Part shown: piece after piece, positions 9,252 to 21,034 of the stretch | How positions within the stretch are numbered: the first letter of the stretch is position 1 | How the letters are laid out: each line of letters starts with the position of its first letter | Assembly: GCA_019973155.2 (NCBI GenBank) | Contig: BPQB01000118.1 | Coordinates: 1-64,000 of the forward strand | DNA from: Phanerochaete sordida | Taxonomy: Eukaryota > Basidiomycota > Agaricomycetes > Polyporales > Phanerochaetaceae | Length of the DNA: 64,000 bases | Direction: 5' to 3' | Translations under genes and position numbers: made by a program | The notes under the pieces: model-generated | What the model saw: only the letters and a program-made list of their open reading frames with translations | What the model was told of the DNA's origin: nothing | Database searches by the model: none

Positions 9252-10940
9252 TTACCAAACCCATTCCTTGGGGCATTCATGGGGCAGCTTGGACAGCGAG
9301 GGGCGACCAGTGTCAAGGACCGCCTCACGCGCACACGCGCACAAGATCGGGCGAGCGTCGGGCGAGGGCTGTCCATCTCCCTCCCTGAAGTGCAGCCTCA
9401 GCATGTCAAGAGGACGCGGCCGCGTTTGAGCGCGTCTAGAAAGCACGCTGCACAGGCCATCCACGTATTCCTGAGGACGGGGCGACTGCGGGCACACGGC
9501 CTCCAGCTCGAAGGCCGCGTGCTGCAGCGCTGGAAGCGACGGCGCACCGTCCGAGGCGTCTTCGTCATGGAGCAGCCGTGCGACTGCGTCCAAGGTCTCG
9601 GCGGAGAGAATGCCGGACACGCGCAGGTGCTCGACGCCCGTCAGCGCGCATCCCAGGGGCGCGAGTGCCGTGACGGGCACGGCGCCGGGCGAGAGGCATA
9701 GGTCGCCCTGGATGTGGAGCACGCGAACGCTGTCGAGGGGCACGAATGCGCACACCGCGCGCAGAAACGCGACGCCCTCGACCTTCCACCAAAACGAGAA
9801 CTCGAGCAGCAGCCGCTGCGTTGCTTTTGTGTAGGGCTCCTCGCTCCACCCGCTGATCACGAGTCTGCCTTTTGCGGCGACAGAGATATTGACGTGGCGG
9901 ATCATGTCCGGCTGCAGCTGTGTGATTATATGGCGCAGCGCGGCGACGAGCGCAGCTGGACCGCCATTCTCGTCCATGGGGATCGTGCCGTTGGTCATGG
10001 TAAAACGGGAGAGGGCTGGGCAATCTATCATCGCCAGAAGAGGCATCTCGTTGCAGTGTAGATAGTCGCAGTGCAGCGTGCGTAGGCAGGGAAGCGGAAG
10101 GCTGGGTCCAGTGGGCGATGTCTCGCGAAAAGATAATCTGCAAAGCACAAGAGTCTCCAGGTTGGGGAGTTGGCGGAGAAGTGTAAGCAGAGGGCCAGGA
10201 TAGGAATGTAGAACGTTATAACAGGGAGTTCCCAGTGCAAGGAACCTCAGCTGCGTGAACGGTGGAGTAGTTAGGATTGTGGACCAAGATCGCCAACCGT
10301 CGAAGGGGCCAAAAGGAGGGAACGACAGGACGTCGAGATGAGGCGCCTTTGCCACAAAAGTGTCCCAGAACATGCTACTCTCTGGGGGCCACCACAGATG
10401 AAGAACTCGAAGATGTGGGGTGCCCGGAACGACTCTGTCCGGGTTCTCCAGACAGATCTCCTCGCACAGGTCTTGCACCATGTTGTCCACGATCAGGGTC
10501 GAGATCCTCGATGCCTCGGTTGAAAGAAGGTCCAGCAGCAGGGTCGCCACCTCCTTGGCTCGGCAGGACTGAACGTGTTTATCTTTCTCCATAAACCCAT
10601 TGACGATGTATTCGTCCGTGATGATGCACAACGGCGCTGTGCCAGAGAGCCTGACTGCGCGGTGTATGTACGCCGCGCTAACCAGTGGAAGGACGAGGGT
10701 TGCCCAGAACTGTTGGTAGTATTGAACCACGCGCTGCCAGCGACTACAAACTAGTTGGAGGGTACCGAGCGAGGATGACTCATAGTAGCCGAGATCACCG
10801 CGGTTTCCGATCCACTCCCAGTCCAGGTTGCGGTATGCGACAAGATCGAAGATGTCCTCCAGAATTTCGTCGTGGAGAGAGCCGATTGTAACGGCTTGCG
10901 TGCCAACGTTCCCTAGATCAAGTGCAGAGTTGCCGGTCAT
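9252..10940 (-). CDS. F-box/leucine-rich-type protein, 562 residues
   Basis: Single open frame, no intron needed. Residues about 22-80 form an F-box: L-H-D-E-I-L-E-D-I-F-D-L-V then L-Q-L-V-C-S-R-W-Q-R-V-V and F-W-A-T-L-V-L. The rest has irregular leucine-rich strands (R-V-L-H-L-W-W, L-R-F-L-A-L-G, L-E-T-L-V-L-C, L-R-T-L-H-C). This is the usual make-up of the expanded F-box family of mushrooms, in which the F-box binds Skp1 and the C-terminal part picks a substrate for SCF ubiquitin ligase. The substrate is unknown. The F-box is intact here, unlike in the related proteins at 30.0-31.3 and 54.0-55.3 kb. Confidence 0.85.
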   Translation of the reverse strand: MTGNSALDLGNVGTQAVTIGSLHDEILEDIFDLVAYRNLDWEWIGNRGDLGYYESSSLGTLQLVCSRWQRVVQYYQQFWATLVLPLVSAAYIHRAVRLSGTAPLCIITDEYIVNGFMEKDKHVQSCRAKEVATLLLDLLSTEASRISTLIVDNMVQDLCEEICLENPDRVVPGTPHLRVLHLWWPPESSMFWDTFVAKAPHLDVLSFPPFGPFDGWRSWSTILTTPPFTQLRFLALGTPCYNVLHSYPGPLLTLLRQLPNLETLVLCRLSFRETSPTGPSLPLPCLRTLHCDYLHCNEMPLLAMIDCPALSRFTMTNGTIPMDENGGPAALVAALRHIITQLQPDMIRHVNISVAAKGRLVISGWSEEPYTKATQRLLLEFSFWWKVEGVAFLRAVCAFVPLDSVRVLHIQGDLCLSPGAVPVTALAPLGCALTGVEHLRVSGILSAETLDAVARLLHDEDASDGAPSLPALQHAAFELEAVCPQSPRPQEYVDGLCSVLSRRAQTRPRPLDMLRLHFREGDGQPSPDARPILCACAREAVLDTGRPSLSKLPHECPKEWVW

Positions 10941-10997
10941 GGTAGGCTCGAGAGGAGGTAGTGGCGGTATGTGGTGGGCGATACGTGGGGTGTCTCT

Positions 10998-11005
10998 TTA
11001 TATAT
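10998..11005 (-). promoter_or_regulatory. TATA-like box of the F-box gene
   Basis: A run reading tatataaa on the minus strand lies about 60 bases before the start codon at 10940. Position and sequence fit a core promoter; the transcription start is not known. Confidence 0.5.
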
Positions 11006-12560
11006 TGTACCGCGGCGGAGCCTGGGTTGTGGCCAAAGGCAAAGCTCCACTGCAGAGACAATAAGCGTGGGATGTGGCCCAGTGGCTCACAGTTGACATG
11101 GCTCGGCGGACAGCATGACAGAACCGTAGCCACAAAACTCACCTAGTATCCTGCACTCTCGGATATGGCCAGGCATACTCGACATGGGCCTTTGGTGAAC
11201 AATGCAGCGAATTCGGGGAAGACTCTCAGCGGCTCGAATGCGCGCTCGCGCTGTCACGTGCCCGCTTCAGCCCGCTCTCGGCCCAAATTTGGTAAGGGCG
11301 GGCTCCTTGAACACAACATCCATCGTCGAATCACTCGACGCTGGGATCCCCGCCGAATACTATTGGTGTAAAACGTATGGTACGCAAAACATTCTCTTGA
11401 TGCACTTCCAGCTTGGCTTCTCGTGCCAGCTTTGATTTTACTGTACCTCGACGCTTCCGGTGCGTATCTCTCTAACGACATCTGCTTTTCAGCGTACACT
11501 CACGCATAGCCTCTGTGATCGGCTTTTGCAGAACGATGCGACGCGTACAGATTGGACGCGGTATCGTGAATCTGGTCTCACGAGTGACCGCGGGAACGGT
11601 GCCCTTGGAACAGCAGTGGTAATATGAAGGCCGCTGCACAACTCCGGTGTCCTGTATCGAGCAACCCTATCTCTATTCTCGCCCTCGAAAATATGAGTCA
11701 GAGCTTTCCTTTTTACATCTAACATGCACATATCCTCACTCGTTACCCCAGGAGCGCACCGATTCGCTGTAGGGGTTGTTCATGTGACATCGAGAGGCCC
11801 AGCAACTGGATCCGGGAAGAGCGCTACATCGCAGCGGTGCTGTCGAAGCCTGCGAGTACGTACCTTCTCCCTCAGTGACACGCTCGCACACGCTCAACAT
11901 TCCCGCAGCCTCTGACTCTATGCCGGTTTCGGCACAGTCATTGCGCTGACGCAAGCAAAGCTACAAGGCAACATCGCTCCGGCCCTAGAAGTCATCTCGC
12001 TACACGAAACCACGTCAGGCATCATCGCAGCGCAGGCTCGACGGCGTGACCTCAGCCACTGCAGCTTGTCACCGGGAAGTAAAGTGCGCGGGTGCGCCGA
12101 AGCCTCCGCGCCGCTCGGGCAAGAAGCAACGCTGGTTGTTCTCAGCGCCAACGTTTGGACGTCCGCGACACGAGGGCGGAATACACAGGCGCAAGGCTTT
12201 ACCCTGGCAGGAATCGTCGCATGAGAACGCTAATTGTTCCGTTCGCTGGGTCACACGTCGCCGACAAACTTTGAACTTTGGCCTTTCCTGTGCGCTCTTA
12301 TACCCTCTCCATTAGCCCTTACGCAAACTGACACACAGACTGTTCAGTCCTCGCAGATGGGATATGATCTTGAGGAGAATCACATACGCATGGTCAACAG
12401 TTATCGAACGAGTCCAAAGCGTTTCGTCAGAGCCTTTCGCTTGAGCGAACCGACATCAATCACAAAATGTCATTGTTCAAACGCTACGATGCTTCGCGGC
12501 CACTTGCTGCCGCTAATTTTCCCTCAGGAAGCGACAGAGCTCGCACAGCCTGGAACGACA
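11006..12560. other. Long intergenic stretch, no supported gene
   Basis: About 1.55 kb between the divergent F-box gene and the A-T-R gene. Open frames near 11.2, 12.05 and 12.25 kb lack motifs and overlap on both strands. Probably regulatory DNA for both genes. Confidence 0.45.
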
Positions 12561-12566
12561 TATAAA
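12561..12566 (+). promoter_or_regulatory. TATA box of the A-T-R gene
   Basis: tataaa lies only 35-40 bases before the first ATG at 12601. A second in-frame ATG follows at 12610. If the TATA box is used, the 5' leader would be very short or translation would begin at the second ATG. Confidence 0.5.
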
Positions 12567-12600
12567 CCATCCGTAGTGCCAGTCGACAGCAGCACACAGG

Positions 12601-15600
12601 ATGCCCAGCATGGACGCACCAGTGCCGCCGCCGCTTGACGGCAGCCTGCCGACTGTACCCGAACTGCTCGACTTCCACGAGAAACACAACACAGACAAGC
12701 CCTGGTACCTCTTCCCGTCCAAGGACGTCCCCGGCGAACTAGTCTCCGTCACGTACCGTGACATGGCGCGCGCCAGCCACCGCATCGCGCACCACATGCG
12801 CCCAGGCAGAGAGGGCGCAGATGGCGGCGTCGTCGCGATCCTCATCCACACCGACACAGTGCTCTACAACGCCCTCGTCGTCGGCATCATGCGTGCCGGC
12901 CTTGTCGTACGTGCATATTCATCCTTGCGTCGAGCACGGCGCTGATTTGATGCGCGCACAGCCGTACCCAATGTCCCCGCGAAACTCTCCGCAGGGTGTG
13001 TGTCACATGCTCGAGACGGTCGGCTGCACGCGCGTCCTCGCGCATGCGCCCACCGCGGCCCTCACACGCGATGCGCAGCAGGCGATGCACGCCAAAGGCG
13101 TTACCATATCTATGCCAGCCCTCGAAGAGGTATTCCCGAAGCTCAGCAGAGGCACCAAGGCCGATGACGCTGATGTTGAGCCGTACCCGAAGCCCACGGA
13201 ACACGTTGATGTCCAACAGCCGACGTTGTACATTCATTCTTCGGGATCGACGGGCTTTCCCAAGTCCATCCATTTCACGCATCGCCGCCTCTTGCAATGG
13301 ATCGCGCACAGTGAGCATCTCCTCGCGGAAGCTTCTTGACGATCCGACACTGACACGATACCTGTAGACTACTTCGGCAAGACGGCGGGCCCGCGCTACG
13401 GCGCGATGGGTCTCCCGAGCTTCCACGCGCTGGGCGTCATGTTACAGCTCATACACTCTCTCGCGACCGGCGCCGAGGTCGTCGTGTTCACGCCGCAGCA
13501 CCCCGCCCCGCCTGTCGTCGCGCATCCGCAGAGCGTGTACGAGGTGTCTCAGCTCGGGGAGTGTGCGGCGATGCTTGCCCTTCCGACTTTCATTGAGGTG
13601 CGCCGGCTTTTTGCTGGGGAGGACTGTCACTGAACGCGCGCGCGCTAGGCGTGGGCCCACTCCTCTGAGATCGTTGACTACCTCATAACGCTCACCATAC
13701 TCGTGCGTGATGTTCCCACTTCCGTCCTCCGGTCACTCATGGTCTGCAGATGTATGGCGGCGGCCCACTCGCGATCTCGACGGGCGACAAGCTCGTCGCT
13801 CGCGGCGTGCGCCTGCAGAGCGAGTATGGCGGCACTGAATTTGGGAGCCCGTCGATGGCTTGGGACGACGTGCCGTCGTCCAGCGACGGCCGCCCGGACC
13901 CTGACTGGATGTATTTCCGCGCGCTCGAGCAGGCGCAGAATATGCGCTGGGAGCCGCAGGGCGACGGTACGTATGAGCTGATCCTCTACGTGAGTGCAAG
14001 CCGAGTTCTTCTCGGCTGGAGATCTTGCTGATGCTATCGCGAGTTGGTAGGAAACGGACGACTATGACTTGGCCGTGCACAACGTTCCGGGAGAGCGCGC
14101 GTACGCGACCTCAGATCTCTTCGAGCCACACCCCACGAAACCTGGCCTCTGGCGCATTGTCGGGCGCAAGGACGATGTTATCGTTCTTGGCAACGGTACG
14201 CCCAATTTCATGACCATGGCGAGTTGTGCGCTGACTATGTTCCCCAGGCGAGAAGATCGTGCCCGTGCACCAGGAGGGGTATATCGCTGCGAGCCAGCTC
14301 ACCACGGGCTGCGTGATGTTTGGACGCGAGCGCGAGCAGCCCGGCATCCTCGTCGAGCCTTCTGCCGAGCATGCTATCGATCCGCGTGATGAGAAGGCTC
14401 TGGTCGCGTTCCGCAACAAGATCTGGGCACGCGTCGAAGAGGCAAATGCCATGGCGCCCGCGTATGCGAAGATCTTTAAAGAGATGATCCTTGTTACCGA
14501 TCCCGATAGGCCCTTACCACGAGCTGCGAAGGGGACGACCATACGCAAGCAGGCGTTGGCGGTGTACAAAGAGAAAATTGAAGCTCTGTGAGTGCTTTGG
14601 CGCGGTAAATCAGAGCGGGTGCTCATCAGGCTGTGCAGCTACGACACCATCGCGCAGAGCACGAACAACCAAGGCATCGCGGCACCCAGGACATGGGACA
14701 CCGCCGGCCTCGAGCCGTGGCTCAGCGAGCAAGCGCAAAGCCTCGTCTCGCACGAGCAGCCCATCGCAACCGGCGCCGACCTCTTCCAGCAGGGCTTCGA
14801 TAGGTGCGTTCACCGCGCTGTCCGCATATACGCTTACGACTAATGCGCCTGCAGCCTCAGCGCGACTTTCTTGCGCAACCGCATCATCGGCACGCTACGC
14901 GCCGCGGACAGCCTGCGCGTACGCCACGCCGCACAGCGTGTCCCCGCAAATATCGTCTTCGAGCACCCGAAGATCGCAAAGCTCGCAGCCGCCCTCGCCA
15001 CCGTCGTAGACCCTTCCGCGGCGACGCACGCGCGCAATCCCGCCGACGCCGTGCGCGCGCTTATCGCCAAGTATATCAAGGACCTGCCCGTCGCGCGCGC
15101 AGGTAAAGGCGTCGCGCTCTCCGATGACGGCGAGCGCGTCATGCTCCTCACGGGCTCGACCGGAAATATCGGATCGCACATCCTCGCGTACCTGCTTGCC
15201 GAGCCGCGCATCGCGCGCATCTACACTCTAAACCGTCGCTCGGGCTCTCTTGAGCCGCGGGCGCGCGAGCAAGCCGCATTCCGAGCGCGTGGACTTCCCG
15301 AACACCTACTCGGCGACTTACGGCTTGTCTCGCTTACGGGAGAGATCACACGCGACAGATTCGGGCTCGACGACGCGCAGTACGAGGCCGTCATCACGTC
15401 CGTGACCCACGTAATTCACAACGCGTGGACGGTGAACTTCAACCTCGCGCTGCAGTCATTCGAGGACCAGATCTCGAGCGTGCGCCGCCTCGTCGACGTT
15501 GCTGCCGCTGCGGCACGGCCCGTGCGCCTGCTTGTCACGTCAAGCGTTGGTATCGCGAACAGGTGGGACGCGCGTAAGGGGCCTGTGCCCGAGCAGCTGC

Positions 15601-16458
15601 TGCCCGACCCGGAAATTGCGGCGGGGCAGGGATATGCGGCGTCCAAATACGTCGTTGAACATGTGAGTAACATTTCAATTGGCGGGATATGCCACGAGAT
15701 CGCTGACGTGGCGACAGATCCTCTACGCCGCGCGCGAGAAAGGTGTCCATGCCACTGCAGTGCGCATGGGCCAGGCCTGCGGGCCGAAGACCACGGGCGC
15801 GTGGGGCACGTCCGAGTGGATGCCGATCCTGACAAAGACGAGCGTCGCGCTCGGATGCCTCCCCGTCCTGACTGGCGTGCGTTCCCTGTTCCCTTCCTGT
15901 ACTCCGTCCACTCACGGTGCTCGCATGGCAGCCGGTGAACTGGATCCCGCTCGACGCCGTCGGCGCGGCGTATGTTGACTGGATGCTTGTTTGCGACGTG
16001 CTGCCGTTCCTCGTGAACGTCGTGCACCCGCGGCCCACGACCTGGGACGTCGTCCTGCGCGGCCTGCGCGCAGAGCTCGGGCCATGTGTTGGCGGCGTGC
16101 CCTTGCAGGAGTGGATCGTAAAGCTTGAGGAGCGCGCGCAGGATCCCTCCGCCGAGGACCTCAAGCAGGTCGTACGTCTTGCACACTTGGTGTCCCTCTT
16201 TTCATCTGACTCTGACATAATTCCGTATGCACGCAGCCCGCTCTCAAGATCATGGACTTCTTCCGTGCGCTCGCGCTCGCGGGCACTCCCGGCGACTCTG
16301 GCAGTGGCGCGTCGCCCGAAGGCCCGCTCGGGCTCAGGTTTACGACGGAGGCGCTCCTGCACTCGAGCCCGTCGATGCGCGAGATCCAGCCGATGACGGA
16401 GGACAACGCGCGCGCCTACGTATGCTTCTGGAAGGTGCATGGCTTCATCACGGCTTGA
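12601..16458 (+). CDS. NRPS-like adenylation-thiolation-reductase (A-T-R) enzyme
   Basis: I model 12 exons: 12601-12906, 12962-13310, 13368-13597, 13649-13702, 13750-13989, 14051-14195, 14248-14587, 14639-14803, 14855-15662, 15718-15876, 15932-16171, 16237-16458. They total 3,258 bases in frame (1,085 residues). The adenylation domain has S-S-G-S-T-G-F-P-K (about residue 194), E-Y-G-G-T-E-F-G, and G-R-K-D-D-V-I-V-L-G-N-G-E-K. The carrier domain has G-F-D-S-L-S-A-T-F-L (about residue 610), where the serine takes phosphopantetheine; its codon is split by an intron. The reductase domain has T-G-S-T-G-N-I-G-S-H (about 710) and Y-A-A-S-K (about 869). The family activates a carboxylic acid as AMP ester, loads it on the carrier and releases it as an aldehyde or alcohol using NADPH; L-aminoadipate reductase is the classic member. 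The substrate here cannot be read. All core motifs are present, so it should be active. Confidence 0.9.
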
Positions 16459-18214
16459 ATGCACTGGATGTGCTGAGTATATGCAATGATATTGGCGTCG
16501 AAGATGGTGTTTGTGGTGGCATGTATAGGCCAGATGATTGTAATGTGGGAAGATGAGAGGGTAACGAAGGTGCAGATGTGAGAGCAGCTCACCGGGATCG
16601 CGCCACTACCAGCTGCCCCAATATTCCGCAACATGCATAGCAGTCCGAGAACGACACGTTTCGTAGCAATGAGCGTAAAATTGTGCGCAATGGGAAAAGC
16701 AGGTCGAACGAGCCCGGAAGGAGTTAAAATTCGGCACGCGCGCTGGGAACTGCCACTGAACAGCAAACAGGCTACAGCGGCCGAGCCCGTTCCTCTCCCG
16801 GACGCCCAGTATTGCTTAGGTTGAGACTCTGTACTCATGGAGTCCGTCCGTCTGCCTAAAAGGAGAAGCCCTTCGCTATCGACACCTACCAGTACGCCGT
16901 TCACTGGCGCCCAGTCACCACGAACGCACTGCGCCTGCCATGCTTGTGCACAGACAGCCACGGTGACGCAAACTGAAGGTGCTGATTCAGTGGTACTGCT
17001 CATTGACACACGTGTAGCAGAGATCTCGCTCCCGAACAAGCCGCGCATGAGCAGGCTGCCCACTATCAGCCTCGCGGTTGAGTTGTGTGCCGCGCCGAAC
17101 CATTCCAGCGAGGCTGACGTACTCGCGCACCTGCCGACTGCGCTGTACCGCGCCTCGAAGAAACCGCTGATAGTGAGCTCACCACGACGCTGTACCGCGT
17201 TGCAAACTAGTGCATATAGCGTATTTCGCCCGGAGAACGCCGATGCGCTCGGGCTATATGGCACGACGGAGGCAGCGAAATGGTCGAGCTCTCTCGCAAA
17301 CATCCCGTTAATACCTGCCGTACTTGGAGAGTTCCACTAACTTCTGCTTCGGCCCGGCTTCGGCATTGCTCCCGCTGTACCGTCACATTTGACTCGAGGT
17401 CTATTCTTCAAGTTGTATATATAATACCTGTTATACCATGCTGTTGTATGTGCGCGTAATGCAACAGATCCATTCTTCCCGATGTGCGAATGAAGCCCGA
17501 GCACAGAAATAGCAGATCAGGTGTGTATAAGCATTCTGAGTGTTGGACAGCCATGTCTGACCGTCAGCCACGCCTGCCTGGCCCAAGGGTACTAACCTCG
17601 CTTCACACACGCTGCTGAGCCCTGATGTCCTGGATGTGTCCGTGTCGGACTCTTCCAGACCCTGATTGACCCTCCAGACAGGTGGAGAAATCCGGATGGC
17701 CTATGCCGTGAGGTTTCAGCCTCAGCAAACAAGCTCAAGTGCATGCTTGAGCGAGCATATAGTTTCAGCGTGTACGAAGAGGCAGGAAACTCAGATCGGG
17801 ATATAGCATCTCACGGTCCATTTCTTCGAGGCGTTGTTTTCATGGCAAATTTGCGGGGCAAGGCCCCCATGCCGACGACGACTGGGCCGGGCAAAAGCGA
17901 GGATCTGTCGTTAAGTGATGGCGATTTTATTGGCTGAGAGAATCGGGATACCACAATCGTCGCTCAACATCGCGTACACGGCACGATATGAACAGCGTAC
18001 AACGGCCGGGCTTCCGACGCTATCTCACCAGGGTCAAGACACGACATTCCGACGAGAGCTGGACATGCTGAGGACATGAGGCTCGCCGTTCTTCCGTCGT
18101 TAATTTGCGATCTAATCTCCGCTTACTTGATCACATCGATGTAACACGCCGCAACGCCCCAAGCTCGAGGCTCTGGTATCGTACAGCCTTGAGGTCGGAG
18201 GGCCTACCAGCCGA
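16459..18214. other. Intergenic, no supported gene
   Basis: About 1.75 kb between the A-T-R gene and the fused beta-rich gene. Frames near 16.84-17.34 kb and 17.74-17.94 kb are open but show no motif, splice pattern or relative in the window. I call nothing. Confidence 0.45.
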
Positions 18215-18220
18215 TATATA
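18215..18220 (+). promoter_or_regulatory. TATA-like box of the fused family gene
   Basis: tatata about 140 bases before the start codon at 18360. The distance is at the long end for a core promoter in a compact fungal genome, so a leader of about 100 bases would follow. Confidence 0.4.
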
Positions 18221-18359
18221 CCCTACTTATTAAACACTGAAGCCGATTGTACCCGCCCTCACAACGTCTTTGCAGCTCATTGTTCGTAGCGTGAGTAGCT
18301 TAGAAGCGATTCCCCATGATGATTGTCTGACAACTCTCCATTTTAAAGAATTCACAGCC

Positions 18360-20517
18360 ATGGAGTTCTCGTCGATGATCATGATCGACAACGCCGCGAA
18401 CGCTTGTCCCCTCGATCTGGTCGCCTACAATGCTTGGGAGGGTACTTGGAACAGGCTACCTGCGGAGGAGCTCGCATCGAGTGAGATCACAGTGTGTAAA
18501 CTGGTAGCAGAGGTCTCAGGTGAGTTTTCCCACACCGGTATCTGCGCTGCTTCATCATGCATGCTTGTCAGGTCTGAGAACAGCGGGTCGTGTGGCATAC
18601 AAGACGCCCACCGGGGAGATACTTTCATTGGACTTCAGCTGTTCAAGTGAGCGCAGTACCTTCACAGCTAGCCCTCTACATCTCGTTTCCGGAATGATGT
18701 TGCCCGAATCGAGCCGTCCTCTTGTCGGTACGCTGACCACGTCGCCTGCATGTCCTATAAAACTCACTGGCGTGGCTAGCGTCTATAAGCCTTGGTCAAG
18801 GGCAACGTCCGCAGACGTTCAAGGCCATGCCTCGTAAGTGATTTTAGTAAAGCCTATCTCGAAATTGCTGCAGCTCATACTTGCCTTAAGCTTTCTCTAC
18901 CACAATCTACGTGACCAATGGGTTCAACAATTCTCCGCTGTATGGAATCTCCTACAAGAAGACGATAGGTAACTGGGTTACCTACCCGCGTGGAAATATT
19001 CCACCGGGTGAGAGAGACGTATTCCGGCTCGCTGCCACCGATGGTATAGTATCCGATATACGCTACTCCGTACAATCAGTGCTAATACTAGCTACCTATG
19101 TTCCGTCACAGGTGAATCCCAAGGAACCGTTGCATACAAGCTTGACAACGGGGCCACCCTTCAAATATTCTTCAAATGCTCGCAAGAGGGCAATACCGTG
19201 ACGTTTAGCCCTGACCAGCTCGGTTGCGTCGATTATGATAAGAAAGGAGACATCATCGGTACGTTCTGCGCAACGTGCGTGAGATAGAAATTCTTTATTG
19301 TACTGATGATTTGTGCAGCACGCTTTTGCATGTTCTCGAATACACCAAGCGCCTCAGCGACGAGCCAAGTCGAGGTCCGCCAAGAGGCAGCTCGCGAAGA
19401 AGCAGCCCACCAAGAAGCAGCCCGCGAAAAAGAGGCCCAAGAAGAAGCAGCTCGCAAAGAGGCCGCCCGCAAAGAGGCCGCCCGCAAAGAGGCCGCCCGT
19501 GAGGAGGCCGCCCGTGAGGAGGCCGCCCGTGAGGAGGCCGCCCGTGAGGAGGCCGCCCGCGAGGAGGCCGCCCGCGAGGAGGCAGCCCGCGAGGAGGCGG
19601 CTCGTGAAGAGGCGGCTCGGGAAGAGGCAGCCCGTGAAGAGGCGGCCCGCAAGGAGGCGGCCCGCGAGGAGGCGGCCCGCGAGGAGGCGGCCCGCGAGGA
19701 GGCGGCCCGCGAGGAGGCAGCCCGCGAGGAGGCAGCCCGTGAGGAGGCGGCCCGCGAGGAGGCGGCCCGTGAGGAGGCAGCCCGCAAAGAGGCAGCCCGC
19801 AAAGAGGCAGCCCGCGAAGAGGCAGCCCGTGAAGAGGCAGCCCGCGAGGAGGCGGCCCGTGAGGAGGCAGCCCGCAAAAAGGCAGCCCGCAAAGAGGCAG
19901 CCCGCGAGGAGGCAGCTCGTGAAGAAGCGGCCCGCAAGGAGGCGGCCCGCGAGGAGGCGGCTCGCAAGAAAGCAGCCCGCGAGGAGGCAGCCCGCCAGGA
20001 AGAATCCCGCCGAAAGGCAGCCCTCCGAGAGGCAGCCCGCGAAGAAGCAGCCCGCAAGAAAGAAGTCCGTCGAGAGGCAGCCCGCGAAAAAGAAGCCCGC
20101 GACAAAGAAGCCCGCGAAAAAGAAGCCTGCGAAAAAGAAGCCCGCGAAAAAGAGGTCCGCCGAGAGGCAGCTCGCCAAGCCCGCGACAAAGAAGCCCGCG
20201 ACAAAGAGGCCCGCGACAAAGAAGCCCGTCGAGAGGCAGCCCGCCGAGTCGAGGCCCGCAAGGTGGATGGCCGCCGAGCCGACGCGCGCAAAGTCGACAC
20301 GCGCAGAGCCGACGCGCGCCGAGTCGCTGCTCGCCGAGTCGACGCCCACGAGATCGACGACCGCGAGATCGATGACCGCGACGACGACGACCGCCAAGTC
20401 GACGGCCGCCAAGTCGCGGCCCAGCCAGCGGCGGCCTTCCGAGTAGCAGCCCACTTCGGGCAGCACCCTACCGTATTCGTCGGCGTCGAGCAGTTGGGTC
20501 TCTCTTTTTTTTGCTAA
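18360..20517 (+). CDS. Double beta-domain protein fused to a long charged pentad-repeat helix
   Basis: Six exons: 18360-18519, 18572-18727, 18780-18833, 18891-19043, 19112-19258, 19319-20517. They sum to 1,869 bases (622 residues), every junction phase 1. Domain A: S-S-M-I-M-I-D-N, G-T-W-N-R-L-P, then G-R-V-A-Y, S-L-D-F-S-C, P-L-V-G. A short linker exon follows. Domain B: T-T-I-Y-V-T-N-G-F, G-N-W-V-T-Y-P-R, R-D-V-F-R-L-A, then Q-G-T-V-A-Y-K-L, F-F-K-C, G-N-T-V. The last exon, where relatives have only about 9 residues, runs on for about 400: roughly 45 near-exact EAAR(E/K) pentads, then KEARD/KEARE-type repeats, then an Arg/Asp-rich end and a hydrophobic tail. The repeat predicts a long charged single alpha-helix or coiled coil. 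No signal peptide. The splice phase selects the E-A-A-R frame over the two other open frames. Function unknown; a rod displaying a binding head is an inference. Confidence 0.75.
19376..20260 (+). repeat. 15-base tandem repeat coding an EAARx pentad array
   Basis: A 15-base unit (gaggaggcggcccgc and variants) is repeated about 45 times to roughly 20,060, then degrades into related KEARD/KEARE units. Single-base variants are patchy, with blocks of identical neighbours, which suggests recent unequal exchange or slippage. All three plus-strand frames and two minus-strand frames stay open because the unit length is a multiple of three and stop-free. Confidence 0.9.
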
Positions 20518-21034
20518 TAGCACTATACTCCCCTATTTATCGGCGGCGACGATGTGTTGTACTGGCCTTGGCCATAATATAGGATGCCCAAGTGATGATA
20601 CGTATTTTATCAATTTGAGCCATTCTGACAGGAAAATCGATGGACACGCGAGCTCGAGCCAGGAGCAACAGGGGATGATTAGGTACGTTGTCTGCGTACG
20701 TTGGCCGTCGAGCACGCCGGGCGCCGAACCGTATGGTTGAAATGTTCAAGGCTTGAATTCTATCTTCGTTTCGCTCGAGCGGTTGCATACTCGCGCTGTA
20801 AGTGCGTTCGCCGGCACCCTACGCTGAGCCACATGAGAAATGCGGTGATGTGACGCGCAAGAATGTCGCTCGTGTATATAATTCTACAAAGAGTGGACGG
20901 GCAACGGACAGTGAAACTCGGCCTCAGATCAAGTTCTGAGTGATATGAGCACTGAAAGCACTGCATATTCTCGCGCATATAGTCAACACATTGATATCGA
21001 CCAAAAGGTTGTCGCTGACGCATGTACTTATACA
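20518..21034. other. Intergenic, no supported gene
   Basis: Between the pentad-repeat gene and the relic on the minus strand. Open frames here show no motifs. Confidence 0.4.

Noticed and set aside
16837..17340. Open frame after the A-T-R gene
   Set aside because: No motif, no relative in the window and no promoter; overlapping frame on the other strand is equally long.
19233..20523. Long open frames in the pentad-repeat region on the minus strand and in the second plus frame
   Set aside because: They are translations of the same stop-free 15-base repeat in other frames; splicing from the upstream exons fixes the plus-strand E-A-A-R frame.
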